Below are positions 9,522 through 19,078 of a DNA stretch of 64,000 bases, piece by piece. Under the pieces are notes generated by a model that was given only the letters and a program-made list of their open reading frames with translations, was not told where the DNA came from and made no database searches. Origin of the DNA: Pseudoalteromonas arctica (lineage in GTDB: Bacteria; Pseudomonadota; Gammaproteobacteria; Enterobacterales; Alteromonadaceae); contig NZ_JABBMT010000005.1 of NCBI RefSeq assembly GCF_012927645.1, positions 1 through 64,000 on the forward strand, read 5' to 3'. Made by a program: the position numbers and the translations under genes. Position 1 is the stretch's first letter. Each line of letters opens with the position of its first letter.

Positions 9522-9932
9522 ATGGCTATCAGTTTTGATAAAGCATTTGGAGTTCATCCTCATGCAATGTTGATCCGTTCGCAACGTGCTGAGTTATTAG
9601 CAACCAATATCGCTAATGCTGATACGCCGGGCTATAAAGCGAAAGATATCGACTTTGCCACAGCATTGAAAGCGGCAAAAAGCCACCAACAAGGCGGCAA
9701 TAACATGGTAACAACGAACCCAAACCACATTGCCGGTGGCAGTCGTTATGTTGGTAATAGTGAAATGTTTCGCACGCCAAATCAAGCAGATACAGGTGAT
9801 GGGAACTCGGTTGATATACAAGTGGAACGGAACTTGTATACAAAGAACTCATTAGAGTATCAGGCAAGCCTGCAATTTATGAGTAGTAAAATTAAAGGCC
9901 TTAAAAAAGCCCTCGGTAGTCAAGGAGCCTAA
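9522..9932 (+). CDS. flgB: Flagellar basal-body rod protein FlgB
   Basis: The 136-residue proximal rod protein carries the rod/hook N-terminal motif (LLATNIANADTPGYKAKD, about residues 25-42) and a C-terminal helix (SLEYQASLQFMSSKIKGLK) that packs with it in the rod. The ATG at 9522 is chosen because GGAG sits 7 bases upstream; a more distal in-frame start (9510) would place the ribosome site inside the gene. It is the first gene of the flgBCDE operon, with flgC starting 2 bases after the stop. Confidence 0.96.
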   Translation: MAISFDKAFGVHPHAMLIRSQRAELLATNIANADTPGYKAKDIDFATALKAAKSHQQGGNNMVTTNPNHIAGGSRYVGNSEMFRTPNQADTGDGNSVDIQVERNLYTKNSLEYQASLQFMSSKIKGLKKALGSQGA

Positions 9933-9934
9933 GC

Positions 9935-10366
9935 ATGAGTTTATATAACGTTTTTGATATTTCAGGTAGTGGTATGAGCGCACAAAATGTGCGTTTGAAC
10001 ACAACCGCGAGTAATATTTCAAATGCTAATAGCATTAGCTCAAGCCAAGACAAAACTTATCGAGCGCGTCATCCTGTTTTTGCAGCTGAGCTGATGAAGG
10101 CATCAGAATCAACTGGTAATACACAGGGGTCGTCTGTTGGCGTTAAAGTACTAGGCATTGTAGAGAGTAATAAACCACTGCAAATTGAATATAACCCAAA
10201 TCACCCCAGTGCGGATGAAAATGGTTATATCTACAAACCTAACGTTAATGTCGTTGAAGAAATGGCTAATATGATTTCTGCCTCACGCTCTTATCAAACC
10301 AATGTGCAAGTTGCTGATGCAGCTAAGCAAATGTTAAGTAAAACACTGTTGCTTGGGCAGCGGTAA
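9935..10366 (+). CDS. flgC: Flagellar basal-body rod protein FlgC
   Basis: The 143-residue rod protein has an N-terminal heptad segment with the NTTASNISNANSI motif and a C-terminal segment (VNVVEEMANMISASRSYQTN) diagnostic of FlgC. It forms the proximal rod with FlgB and FlgF. It starts 2 bases after flgB with AAGGAGCC inside the flgB end as ribosome site, so translation is probably coupled. Confidence 0.96.
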   Translation: MSLYNVFDISGSGMSAQNVRLNTTASNISNANSISSSQDKTYRARHPVFAAELMKASESTGNTQGSSVGVKVLGIVESNKPLQIEYNPNHPSADENGYIYKPNVNVVEEMANMISASRSYQTNVQVADAAKQMLSKTLLLGQR

Positions 10367-10380
10367 TTGAGGGTTAGATT

Positions 10381-11061
10381 ATGAGTAACGACATAAATAC
10401 TGCATCGTCAAGCTATATAGATTCGCTTCGAGGGCAGGATAAACAAGTTACAAATGAAAAGAAAAGTGATGCCTTAACACAAGAGGATTTCTTTTCATTA
10501 TTAACGCAGCAACTGTCGTTTCAAGATCCCAGCAAACCTGCTGATAACGACCAAATGATTGCACAAATGACGAACTTTACCATGGCAGAAGGTATCTCAA
10601 ATTTAAATTCAAAGTTTGAGTCTTTAGCTGCTTCAATGACCTCTAACTCAGCGTTGCAAGCATCAACTCTGGTAGGTAAAAAAGCTTTAGTTGAATCAGA
10701 TACATTAGATCTTAACAGCAGTGATGATGCCTCGGGCATGATTGCTGTTGAAAATCCCGTTAAAGATTTAAAGCTCAGTATTACAGATGCTTCCGGACAA
10801 CTAGTGAGAACAATAGAGTTAGGTGATAAACCTGCTGGTGGCTTACGTTTTAACTGGGATGGAAAAAATGATGCGGGTGAGAGACTTCCGCCAGGAGAAT
10901 ACAATATTAAAGCAGAGGGCAGTATGGGTGAAGAATTTACTAGTTTACCCATGGCCTCTTATAAAAATATTGATAGCGTCAATATTAATGGCGCTAACGG
11001 TATTATTATTAACACTAAAGAAGGGGCGGTTAAGCTGTCTGATGTCGCAGAAATTGCGTGA
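10381..11061 (+). CDS. flgD: Hook capping/assembly protein FlgD
   Basis: The 226-residue protein has the conserved N-terminal FlgD segment (ALTQEDFFSLLTQQLSFQDP, about residues 31-50), which guides cap export and assembly. A C-terminal tudor/FnIII-like pair follows (FNWDGKNDAGERLPPGEYNI motif). FlgD caps the growing hook and is replaced by FlgK. It is the third gene of the flgBCDE operon, and flgE follows after 56 bases that contain a ribosome site (AGAGGTG). Confidence 0.96.
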   Translation: MSNDINTASSSYIDSLRGQDKQVTNEKKSDALTQEDFFSLLTQQLSFQDPSKPADNDQMIAQMTNFTMAEGISNLNSKFESLAASMTSNSALQASTLVGKKALVESDTLDLNSSDDASGMIAVENPVKDLKLSITDASGQLVRTIELGDKPAGGLRFNWDGKNDAGERLPPGEYNIKAEGSMGEEFTSLPMASYKNIDSVNINGANGIIINTKEGAVKLSDVAEIA

Positions 11062-11117
11062 TAAATTTTATTTATTTTTTAGCCTATTGGCTAAATTTTA
11101 TAGGTTAGAGGTGAATT

Positions 11118-12473
11118 ATGAGTTTTAATATTGCATTAACCGGCATTGCTGCCGCACAAAAAGATTTGGATGTTACTGCTAATAACATCGCTAATGTAAA
11201 TACCTTCGGTTTTAAAGAATCGAGAGCTGAATTTGCTGATGTGTATGCATCATCGGTTTTTACTTCGGGTAAAACTAAAAATGGTGATGGTGTGCAAACA
11301 GCATCTGTAGCACAGCAGTTTCATCAAGGTTCAACATTAGGTACTAAAAATTCACTCGATCTTGCTATAGGGGGTGAAGGATACTTTGCTCTTAGCAATG
11401 AGTTAGGCTCACAAGATAAAACATTTACTCGTGCAGGGGCATTTAAATTAGATAAAGATAACTTTATCGTTGACTCACAAGGTAATTATTTACAAGGTTT
11501 TCCTGTTGATGAAGTCAGTGGAGATGCAACATCAGTAAGTTTAACCTCCTCTGGGGCGATTCAAATTCCTGATTCTTCAGGTTCCCCGCGCGCTACCACA
11601 AGTGTATATTCGTCATTTAGATTGGATTCGACCAAAGATGCACCGACTATTACACCATTTGATCCAACGCAATCAGGGTCATATACTCACTCTACCTCCA
11701 CCAATGTTTATGATTCGCTAGGTGAGCCGCATACTATGCAATTGTATTTTGTGAAAACAGATGCAGCTGTTACAGGTAATGCTAATGAGTGGCAAACCTA
11801 TGCCACGTTAGACGGTCAAGCATTCAATCCTGATGGTAGCTCGCAAGGCGCTACTGGACCATTTAACCCAATTTCAACATTTCAGTTTGATGCGAACGGC
11901 TTACCACTTAATACCAATGGAGCCGCAAATACAGGGAATACATTTAACCCTGTTGTGTTAGATGGCACTAATATGACAGGGCTTTTAGGTAATGGTGCTA
12001 GCTTTCCTAATAATGTAACTATCAATTGGCGCGACGAAGCAGGTACATCTTCAAAAATACCGACCCAGCATGCAGGCAAGTTTGAAAATAAAGTATTATC
12101 TCAAGATGGCGCTGCTGTAGGACGATTGGCAAATATAGACATTGGTGTTGATGGAAAAATTGTTGCTTCTTATAGTAATGGTGATTCTAATTATTTAGGA
12201 CAAGTTGCGTTAGTCCGTTTTCCCAATTCACAGGGGTTACAACAAGTAGGCAATACGTCATGGAAAAAAAGTTTAACGTCAGGTGACCCTGTAGCGGGTG
12301 AAGCAAATTCAGGCGCATTTGGTAAAATCAGCTCATCAGCATTAGAGCAATCAAACGTGAACTTAACCAATGAGCTTGTTGATTTGATCAGCGCACAGCG
12401 TAACTTCCAAGCTAACTCGCGTGCACTTGAAGTGAATTCAACACTACAGCAAGCTATTTTGCAGATCCGCTAA
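11118..12473 (+). CDS. flgE: Flagellar hook protein FlgE
   Basis: The 451-residue hook subunit has the N-terminal rod/hook motif (DVTANNIANVNTFGFKES), a large FlgE D2-type insertion and the C-terminal motif VNLTNELVDLISAQRNFQAN. Its length is close to the usual 400-450. The central part is rich in Ser/Thr/Asn and has no cysteine that I can see. It is the last gene of the flgBCDE transcript; a clear terminator follows. Confidence 0.96.
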   Translation: MSFNIALTGIAAAQKDLDVTANNIANVNTFGFKESRAEFADVYASSVFTSGKTKNGDGVQTASVAQQFHQGSTLGTKNSLDLAIGGEGYFALSNELGSQDKTFTRAGAFKLDKDNFIVDSQGNYLQGFPVDEVSGDATSVSLTSSGAIQIPDSSGSPRATTSVYSSFRLDSTKDAPTITPFDPTQSGSYTHSTSTNVYDSLGEPHTMQLYFVKTDAAVTGNANEWQTYATLDGQAFNPDGSSQGATGPFNPISTFQFDANGLPLNTNGAANTGNTFNPVVLDGTNMTGLLGNGASFPNNVTINWRDEAGTSSKIPTQHAGKFENKVLSQDGAAVGRLANIDIGVDGKIVASYSNGDSNYLGQVALVRFPNSQGLQQVGNTSWKKSLTSGDPVAGEANSGAFGKISSSALEQSNVNLTNELVDLISAQRNFQANSRALEVNSTLQQAILQIR

Positions 12474-12507
12474 CCTCGTTTTAATATTTTTTACAATCCG
12501 ACACCTA

Positions 12508-12535
12508 GGCTGCTATTTATTAGCAGCCTTTTTTG
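12508..12535 (+). terminator. Rho-independent terminator after flgE
   Basis: An 8-bp perfect stem GGCTGCTA / TAGCAGCC with a 5-base loop is followed by TTTTTT. It closes the flgBCDE operon ahead of the flgF promoter. Confidence 0.92.
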
Positions 12536-12578
12536 TTTGTGCTTGATTATTCTTGTAACTTATTACGCCATTTTATTG

Positions 12579-12594
12579 TGGCACTTATCTTGCA
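12579..12594 (+). promoter_or_regulatory. Sigma-54 promoter of flgF operon
   Basis: TGGCACTTATCTTGCA is a near-perfect sigma-54 site (TGGCAC at -24, TTGCA at -12, correct spacing), 38 bases before the flgF ATG and just after the flgE terminator. Confidence 0.93.
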
Positions 12595-12631
12595 TTTATC
12601 ACGTTATAGATTTTTAACGTGAGTCGATGTT

Positions 12632-13396
12632 ATGGACAAGATGGTCTACATTGCAGCGTCAGGAGCTAAGCAAAGTTTGCGGGGCCTAGCGCTTAAAGCA
12701 AATAATTTAGCAAATGCCAATACCACAGGCTTTAAAGCTGACTTTGCGCAAGCGCGCTCAATGCAAGCTTTTGGTGAAGGCTTACCGACACGTGTTTTTA
12801 CCATGCAGGAGCGGCCAGGCTCTAATATGACTTCTGGCGGTATAGTGCAGACTGGACGTGATCTTGATATTGCTATGAGCGATAAAGGGTGGCTTACAGT
12901 GCAAGATGCTTCAGGTAATGAGGCATATACTAAAGTTGGCACGTTGAATATCACCCCTGAAGGCGCTTTGATCACCAGTTCTGGGCGTCAAGTTATTGGC
13001 GAAGGTGGGCCGATTATTTTGCCAGTTCCAGTGGAAAAAATAGAATTTAGTGACGATGGTTCAATCCAAGTTCGCCCGCAAGGTGCACCTGCTAACTTTT
13101 TAGAAGTTGTTGACCGTTTGAAGGTAATTAAGGCAAATAATTCTGAGCTTGAAAAAGGCAATGATGGTTTATTTCGACCAAAACCTGAATTACTGGATAA
13201 TGATATATGTGGATTTTGTAACATCTCTAATGATGTGAAAGTGATGAGTGGCACTTTGGAAATGTCAAATGTGAATCCGGTACACGAGATGGTGGATATG
13301 ATAAGCCATCAACGCCAATTTGAATTACAAGTTAAGTTAATGAAAACGGCTGAAGAAATTGACGAACGTCAAACTCAATTGCTGCGTATTGTTTAA
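12632..13396 (+). CDS. flgF: Flagellar basal-body rod protein FlgF
   Basis: The 254-residue proximal rod protein has an N-terminal motif LALKANNLANANTTGFKAD and a C-terminal motif (MSNVNPVHEMVDMISHQRQFE) typical of FlgF, distinguishing it from the following FlgG. It starts a five- to seven-gene unit flgFGHI(JKL) behind its own sigma-54 promoter. The weak ribosome site (GAGTCGATGTT) is compensated by the position relative to the promoter; no other start fits. Confidence 0.95.
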   Translation: MDKMVYIAASGAKQSLRGLALKANNLANANTTGFKADFAQARSMQAFGEGLPTRVFTMQERPGSNMTSGGIVQTGRDLDIAMSDKGWLTVQDASGNEAYTKVGTLNITPEGALITSSGRQVIGEGGPIILPVPVEKIEFSDDGSIQVRPQGAPANFLEVVDRLKVIKANNSELEKGNDGLFRPKPELLDNDICGFCNISNDVKVMSGTLEMSNVNPVHEMVDMISHQRQFELQVKLMKTAEEIDERQTQLLRIV

Positions 13397-13417
13397 CTTT
13401 ATTGAGAGGACATTAAT

Positions 13418-14206
13418 ATGAATCCTGCATTGTGGATAAGTAAAACGGGGCTTGATGCTCAACAAACCGATATTTCGGTTATCTCAAATAATTTAGCCAA
13501 TGCCAGTACTGTTGGTTATAAGAAAAGTCGTGCTGTGTTTGAAGATTTACTTTATCAAAATATTAATCAGCCTGGGGGGCGTTCATCACAAGATACTGAA
13601 ATGCCTTCAGGGTTAATGCTCGGTGCTGGTACCAAAGTAGTTGCTAATCAGAAGAACTTTTCTCAAGGTAATATGTTAACCACTGAAAACTCATTGGATT
13701 GGATGATATCGGGGCCAGGTTTTTTTGAAGTTTTACAGCCCGATGGTAATATCGCTTACTCTCGAAATGGCCAATTTACCACGGATGAAGATGGTCGTAT
13801 TGTTACTGCCGGTGCTGGTTTTCCCGTACAGCCAGAAATGAATGTACCTGATGATGCGCAGTCTATTACTGTATCACAAGATGGTGAGGTATCAGTACGT
13901 ATCTCAGGGCAGCCAGAGAATGTGGTGATAGGTCAGTTAACGATCAGTGACTTTATCAACCCATCAGGGCTAGAGCCGGTAGGCCAAAATTTATATACCG
14001 AAACTGCAGTCAGTGGCGCACCAGTGCAAGGGAACCCAGGTTTAGAAGGGCTCGGTACTGTTGTGCAAGGTGCACTTGAAACTTCTAACGTAAATGTAAC
14101 TGAAGAATTAGTTAACCTGATTGAAACTCAACGGATCTATGAAATGAATTCAAAAGTGATTTCAGCGGTTGATGAAATGATGAGTTATATCAGTCAGCAA
14201 CTTTAA
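13418..14206 (+). CDS. flgG: Flagellar distal rod protein FlgG
   Basis: The 262-residue distal rod subunit has the N-terminal NLANASTVGYKKSRAVFEDL segment and a C-terminal segment (SNVNVTEELVNLIETQRIYE) characteristic of FlgG. Its length equals the usual 260-262. It forms the long distal rod through the P and L rings. It is 21 bases after flgF with ribosome site GAGAGG. Confidence 0.97.
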   Translation: MNPALWISKTGLDAQQTDISVISNNLANASTVGYKKSRAVFEDLLYQNINQPGGRSSQDTEMPSGLMLGAGTKVVANQKNFSQGNMLTTENSLDWMISGPGFFEVLQPDGNIAYSRNGQFTTDEDGRIVTAGAGFPVQPEMNVPDDAQSITVSQDGEVSVRISGQPENVVIGQLTISDFINPSGLEPVGQNLYTETAVSGAPVQGNPGLEGLGTVVQGALETSNVNVTEELVNLIETQRIYEMNSKVISAVDEMMSYISQQL

Positions 14207-14224
14207 TTAATTCGGAGCAAGGTT

Positions 14225-14908
14225 ATGCGTAATTTATCTATAGTATTAACAGGTGCATTTATTTTGAGTGGCTGTATGACAACCCAAAACCACAGCGTGG
14301 TTCAAGATGATCCATACTATGCTCCTATGTACCCAGAGCCTGCCGCAGAGCAAGTTGTGCCAACAGGCTCATTATTTGATAGCAATTTGTCAAACGATTT
14401 ATATTCAGATAAAAAAGCCTTGCGTACTGGAGATATTATTACAGTTAAACTACAAGAATCGACGCAATCATCAAAAGCTGCGAAAACTGAAACGGATAAA
14501 CAAAGTGATGCCAGCTTAGATCCTGTCATTGGGTTAGGCGCACTACCAGTTAATATTGGTGGCGATAGCATTCAGTTTGGTGTTGGCAGTGGTGCAAAAT
14601 TTAAAGGGGATACTAAATCAAATCAATCTAATAGTTTATTTGGTGATATTTCTGTGAACGTTATGCGGGTATTACCTAATGGTAATTTAGTGATCCGTGG
14701 TGAAAAATGGCTAACCTTAAACACCGGTGAAGAGTTTATTCGTCTTGAAGGACTTGTTCGCCCGCAAGATGTTACGGCAGATAATACGGTGACCTCTAAC
14801 AGAATCGCTAACGCTCGGATCCAGTATTCTGGTAAAGGGCAAATGCAAGAGACTCAAACGGCAGGATGGTTAACTCGATTCTTCACTAGCTCTCTGTTCC
14901 CTTTTTAA
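14225..14908 (+). CDS. flgH: Flagellar L-ring lipoprotein FlgH
   Basis: The 227-residue protein has a lipoprotein signal peptide; the lipobox is LSG-Cys17. The mature protein has the FlgH domain (residues about 50-225: [40 protein letters not shown] motifs). It forms the outer-membrane L ring around the rod. It lies 18 bases after flgG and 11 bases before flgI. Confidence 0.97.
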   Translation: MRNLSIVLTGAFILSGCMTTQNHSVVQDDPYYAPMYPEPAAEQVVPTGSLFDSNLSNDLYSDKKALRTGDIITVKLQESTQSSKAAKTETDKQSDASLDPVIGLGALPVNIGGDSIQFGVGSGAKFKGDTKSNQSNSLFGDISVNVMRVLPNGNLVIRGEKWLTLNTGEEFIRLEGLVRPQDVTADNTVTSNRIANARIQYSGKGQMQETQTAGWLTRFFTSSLFPF

Positions 14909-14919
14909 AGGATGTTGAT

Positions 14920-16014
14920 ATGAATAGCTTGAAAGCGTTGCTGTGTATATGTTTATTAGCTTGGCATTTTAGTGCTAGCGCTGAACGTATCAAAGATGTT
15001 TCAATGGTTGAAGGCGTTCGCTCAAACCAGCTGGTTGGTTATGGTCTCGTGGTAGGTTTACCTGGCACCGGTGAGCAAAGTCGTTTTACTGAGCAAAGTT
15101 TTAAAGCCATGCTAAATAGTTTTGGTATAACCATGGCTGCGAATTTAAAACCCAAAATTAAAAATGTAGCAGCGGTTGCTGTGCATGCCGAGTTACCTGC
15201 ATTTAGAAAGCCAGGGCAAACTATTGATATTACCGTTTCCTCTATTGGTAGCGCGGGTAGCTTACGTGGTGGAACATTATTACAAACCTTTTTGAAGGGG
15301 GTTGATGGGAATACTTATGCCATTGCGCAAGGTAGCTTAATTGTCGGCGGATTAGGTGTTGAAGGAGCAGATGGTAGCAGAGTCGTAATGAACACGCCTA
15401 CAGTGGGACGCATTCCAAATGGAGCAACGGTTGAACGGACAATTAAAAGCCCATTTATGCAAGGCGATTATATTACTTTTAACTTAAATCGTCCTGACTT
15501 TACAACGGCGAAACGTTTAGAGCAAACCATTAATGAGTTGGTTGGTCCTGATAGTGCACACGCCCTTGATGCAGCCTCAATTCGTGTGATTGCTCCGCGT
15601 GATGCATCACAGCGTGTTGCTTATTTATCAACGCTTGAAAATTTAGAATTTAAACCTGCCGATACCTCGGCTAAAATTATCGTTAATTCACGCACAGGCA
15701 CTATAGTAATAGGTAAAAATGTAAAGTTACAGGCAGCGGCAATTACCCATGGTGGCTTGACTGTTACGATTGCGGAACAGCAAAATGTATCTCAGCCTAA
15801 CGCATTAAGTGAAGGGGAAACGGCCGTTACGAATCAAAGTATAATTGATGTTAACGAAGATGATTCTCGAGCCTTTGTATTTAACCCCGGTGTTAGTCTT
15901 GACGATTTAGTACGCGCAATTAACGAAGTTGGCGCAGCGCCCGGTGACTTAATGGCAATTCTTGAAGCATTAAAAGAAGCAGGGGCCATCAGCGGTCAAC
16001 TTGTGGTAATTTAA
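14920..16014 (+). CDS. flgI: Flagellar P-ring protein FlgI
   Basis: The 364-residue precursor has a Sec signal peptide with likely cleavage after Ala21 (SASA-ER). The mature start carries the conserved [20 protein letters not shown] and later VGLPGTGEQ motifs; the C-terminal end ([17 protein letters not shown]) is typical. FlgI polymerises in the periplasm as the P ring, assisted by FlgA (6702-7409). It is co-transcribed with flgH. Confidence 0.97.
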   Translation: MNSLKALLCICLLAWHFSASAERIKDVSMVEGVRSNQLVGYGLVVGLPGTGEQSRFTEQSFKAMLNSFGITMAANLKPKIKNVAAVAVHAELPAFRKPGQTIDITVSSIGSAGSLRGGTLLQTFLKGVDGNTYAIAQGSLIVGGLGVEGADGSRVVMNTPTVGRIPNGATVERTIKSPFMQGDYITFNLNRPDFTTAKRLEQTINELVGPDSAHALDAASIRVIAPRDASQRVAYLSTLENLEFKPADTSAKIIVNSRTGTIVIGKNVKLQAAAITHGGLTVTIAEQQNVSQPNALSEGETAVTNQSIIDVNEDDSRAFVFNPGVSLDDLVRAINEVGAAPGDLMAILEALKEAGAISGQLVVI

Positions 16015-16045
16015 TTATGAAAGACCCTATATAGTAATATCTTGT

Positions 16046-16061
16046 TGGCGTAAATATTGCA
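16046..16061 (+). promoter_or_regulatory. Candidate sigma-54 promoter before flgJ
   Basis: TGGCGTAAATATTGCA has TGGC at -24, TTGCA at -12 and exactly 10 bases between GG and GC. It lies 39 bases before the flgJ ATG, the same distance as the flgB, flgF and flrB sites, in an 85-base gap that otherwise has no function. Confidence 0.75.
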
Positions 16062-16099
16062 TTGTTAATTTCATTATTAATCACTGTGTCAAATTGCTG

Positions 16100-17068
16100 A
16101 TGGATACTAATCATCTCGATAAACAAAACTTCTTTGATTTAGGCAATCTTAATACTTTACGCCAAGATGCCTTAAAAAGTGATGCCTCGCCAGAAGCATC
16201 AAAAGAAGCATTAAAAAAAGCAGCGGCACAATTTGAATCTATATTTACACAGATGCTGCTTAAAAGCATGCGCAAGGCAAATGAGGCCTTTGAAGATAAA
16301 GACAGCCCGTTCAATTCCAGCGGCGTAAAGTTTTTTGAAGAAATGCACGACCAGCAACTGTCTGTTGATCTCTCTTCAAAAGGCTCATTGGGATTAGCGG
16401 ATCTTATTGTGCAACAGCTTTCTCCTGACGCAAAAGGCTTTACTCCAAGTTCTGTACTTCGCACAGCTGATAATTTTAGCAGTGATCGTCGTGCCAGTGG
16501 TAACAGTAGCGATATGGCGAAAGAGGCATCCGCTGTTAGTGATAGCCAAAAGACCCAACAAAAACCGCAGTTTGAAAATGCAGAAGATTTTATTAGTAGT
16601 GTTTGGGAGCATGCGAAAACGGCGGCTGAAAAAATAGGTTTGAACCCCGCAGTAATGGTTGCCCAAGCGGCACTCGAAACTGGTTGGGGCAAGCATATTA
16701 TTAATAAAAGTGACGGTAATAGCAGCTTTAACTTGTTCAATATCAAATCAGATAGAAGCTGGCAAGGCGAGAAAGCCAATAAAGTGACACTCGAATTTGA
16801 GCAAGGCACACCTGTTAAAAAACAAGCTAGTTTTCGTGCATACGACTCTATTAAAGACAGTGTGAACGACTTTGTGCAGTTTTTGACAGAAAACCCACGC
16901 TACCAAGAAGCGCTACAAAATACTGCAAAACCAGCAGCCTTTTTAGATTCACTTCAAAAAGCTGGTTATGCCACAGATCCCAATTACGCTGACAAAATTA
17001 AGCAAGTGTTAAACCACACAGAGCTTAAAACATTGGCGACATCATTGGTTCGCCAAGGAGTAAATTAA
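16100..17068 (+). CDS. flgJ: Rod-associated peptidoglycan hydrolase FlgJ
   Basis: This is a two-domain, 322-residue protein. The N-terminal rod-scaffold domain spans about residues 35-100 (AAAQFESIFTQMLLKSMRKA). A Ser/Gln-rich linker follows, then a C-terminal glucosaminidase (about 160-315: PAVMVAQAALETGWGKH with the catalytic Glu, and NLFNIK). It opens the peptidoglycan for the growing rod. The ATG at 16100 is preferred; a TTG two codons upstream (16094) is also in frame. There is no strong ribosome site before either. flgK starts 1 base after the stop. Confidence 0.95.
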   Translation: MDTNHLDKQNFFDLGNLNTLRQDALKSDASPEASKEALKKAAAQFESIFTQMLLKSMRKANEAFEDKDSPFNSSGVKFFEEMHDQQLSVDLSSKGSLGLADLIVQQLSPDAKGFTPSSVLRTADNFSSDRRASGNSSDMAKEASAVSDSQKTQQKPQFENAEDFISSVWEHAKTAAEKIGLNPAVMVAQAALETGWGKHIINKSDGNSSFNLFNIKSDRSWQGEKANKVTLEFEQGTPVKKQASFRAYDSIKDSVNDFVQFLTENPRYQEALQNTAKPAAFLDSLQKAGYATDPNYADKIKQVLNHTELKTLATSLVRQGVN

Positions 17069-17069
17069 C

Positions 17070-19076
17070 ATGTCATTTAACTTATTTGACATTGCAAGCT
17101 CAGGAGTTCGTGCTAACTCTGAGTTACTGCAAACCACCAGTAAGAACATTGCCAATGTGAATACGGTGGGTTATGTACGCGAGCGTACAGAGCATATGAC
17201 CATGATTGATAACCAAGTCGGTCGTGGAGAAACCTATCGTTTATTAAATGAGTTTGCACAAAAGCAACTCAATCGTGATACCTCAAATAAAACCTTTTTT
17301 GATCAATTTGTTACTGAGGCAAGTCGGGTTGATACTCTGTTTTCTGAAGAATCAAATAGCTTGTCTACCAGTGTTAATTCTTTTTTTAACAATATTCAAG
17401 AAAGTTTAAATCAGCCATCTTCAACAGTTGCACGTTCTTTAGTGATGACTGATGCACAAAATTTACTCGATCAAATGGATAGGCTCTCAGGTATCGTTTT
17501 TGATCAGAAAAATATTGTAAACGAGCAACTCGAGATTTTCTCGGATGAAGCCAATACTTTAATTCAAAATATTAGCAGCTTGAATAAGCAAATAGCGACC
17601 GTAAATGGCACCCGTAACGAAGCAGATTCAAGCACTATGTATAACGAGCGAGATTTAGCTATTCGCAAGTTATCTGAGTTAATAGATGTAGAAACACTGG
17701 ATGGCCCTAATGGCGAAAAGCTTGTTTTCATGGGCACTGGTGAATCATTAGTCATGCAAGATGGTGCCTTTAATTTATTTTCGATGACAGGTGATCCAGA
17801 TCCTAATTTTAAAGAATTACACCTTGATATAGATGGCGGCAAAGCCGTGCCGCTTGAGGTGGATGCGAGTAAATTAAAAGGCAAAATAGGTGGTTTGCTG
17901 GCGTTTCGTGATGACATATTAGTCCCTGCGCAAAATCAACTTGGGCAAATGGGACTTGCGATTGCGGATGCGTTTAATCAGCAAAATCGTTTAGGTATGG
18001 ATGGCAATGGTGAACTCGGTGGGGATATTTTTGCTATTCCGACTGTGGGAGCTTATGCCTATCAAGCCAATACGGGTAATTCGAGTATGACGGCTACCTT
18101 AGAGCCGGGCAAAGGCAGCGAAATGCCTGCTAGTGACTTTATTGTTACTTATACCAGTGGCACAACTGTTGAAATACAGCCTGTTGATAATAAAGGAGAG
18201 CCATTGGGTGCACCTTCAACTGCTGATATTGTCGCAGGGGTTATTGATTCATCGACTGTCACTGGTGGAGAATCGTTTGGCTTACAATTAAATGTGTCGG
18301 GTGGTGGCGCTGTGGGCGATCAATTTTCAGTAAAATTAAATGCACAGGCGGCATCAAGTTTGACACTCGCCACAGATAGGCCTGAAGCATTGGCATTGGC
18401 ATCACCTATTCGTACAGCTGATGATATCAATAATACTGGTAATGCCAATATATCTGCAGGTGTAGTAAGCAGTGTAACGAGTGGCGGGTTTTCAGCAACC
18501 AGCCCACCAGGTTTGGCCAATGGTGATATTAGTATTGTTAAAACTGCAAATGCGAATGAATATACGCTTACGGATGGAAGTGGCACCGCAACATTTACCA
18601 TCACTCCTCCTGCTGAGAACATACTCGCTCAAGCGGGCGCGCCTTATGATAGCTATGGTTTTGATTTTAATATTGAGGGCACACCAGCTATAGGTGATAG
18701 CTTTACTTTGGAGTTCAACGAAGGCGGATTTGATGATAACCGCAATGGCTTATTGTTGGCAGGACTGCAAAGTGGTGAGTTAGTGCGGCAAAATGTGACT
18801 ACAACCGCATCGGCTGATAACCATAAAACATTTAATCAAGCTTATGCAGGGCTAGTCACTGATATTGGGGTGGTAACTAATCAAGCTATGACTAATGGCG
18901 CTGCATTTGATGCATTAGCCCAGCAGTCAGAGGCGTGGTATGAGTCACTGTCAGGAGTGAATTTAGATGAAGAAGCGGCCAATTTATTACGTTTTCAGCA
19001 GTCTTACGCAGCTTCGGCACAAGTACTTTCAGCTGCTCGTACAATTTTCGACACTTTACTTAGTGCGGCGAGGTAA
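17070..19076 (+). CDS. flgK: Hook-filament junction protein FlgK (HAP1)
   Basis: The 668-residue protein has the N-terminal motif (SELLQTTSKNIANVNTVGYV) and C-terminal motif (VNLDEEAANLLRFQQSYAAS) of FlgK. It is longer than the enteric protein (about 550) because of a large central variable region (about residues 320-600, Ser/Thr/Gly-rich), which is common in marine gammaproteobacteria. It joins hook and filament and is exported with the chaperone FlgN. It sits between flgJ (1 base) and flgL (2 bases). Confidence 0.96.
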   Translation: MSFNLFDIASSGVRANSELLQTTSKNIANVNTVGYVRERTEHMTMIDNQVGRGETYRLLNEFAQKQLNRDTSNKTFFDQFVTEASRVDTLFSEESNSLSTSVNSFFNNIQESLNQPSSTVARSLVMTDAQNLLDQMDRLSGIVFDQKNIVNEQLEIFSDEANTLIQNISSLNKQIATVNGTRNEADSSTMYNERDLAIRKLSELIDVETLDGPNGEKLVFMGTGESLVMQDGAFNLFSMTGDPDPNFKELHLDIDGGKAVPLEVDASKLKGKIGGLLAFRDDILVPAQNQLGQMGLAIADAFNQQNRLGMDGNGELGGDIFAIPTVGAYAYQANTGNSSMTATLEPGKGSEMPASDFIVTYTSGTTVEIQPVDNKGEPLGAPSTADIVAGVIDSSTVTGGESFGLQLNVSGGGAVGDQFSVKLNAQAASSLTLATDRPEALALASPIRTADDINNTGNANISAGVVSSVTSGGFSATSPPGLANGDISIVKTANANEYTLTDGSGTATFTITPPAENILAQAGAPYDSYGFDFNIEGTPAIGDSFTLEFNEGGFDDNRNGLLLAGLQSGELVRQNVTTTASADNHKTFNQAYAGLVTDIGVVTNQAMTNGAAFDALAQQSEAWYESLSGVNLDEEAANLLRFQQSYAASAQVLSAARTIFDTLLSAAR

Positions 19077-19078
19077 TT

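Noticed and set aside
16111..16809. Minus-strand open frame of 232 codons
   Set aside because: Fully antisense to flgJ, whose domains and start are clear.
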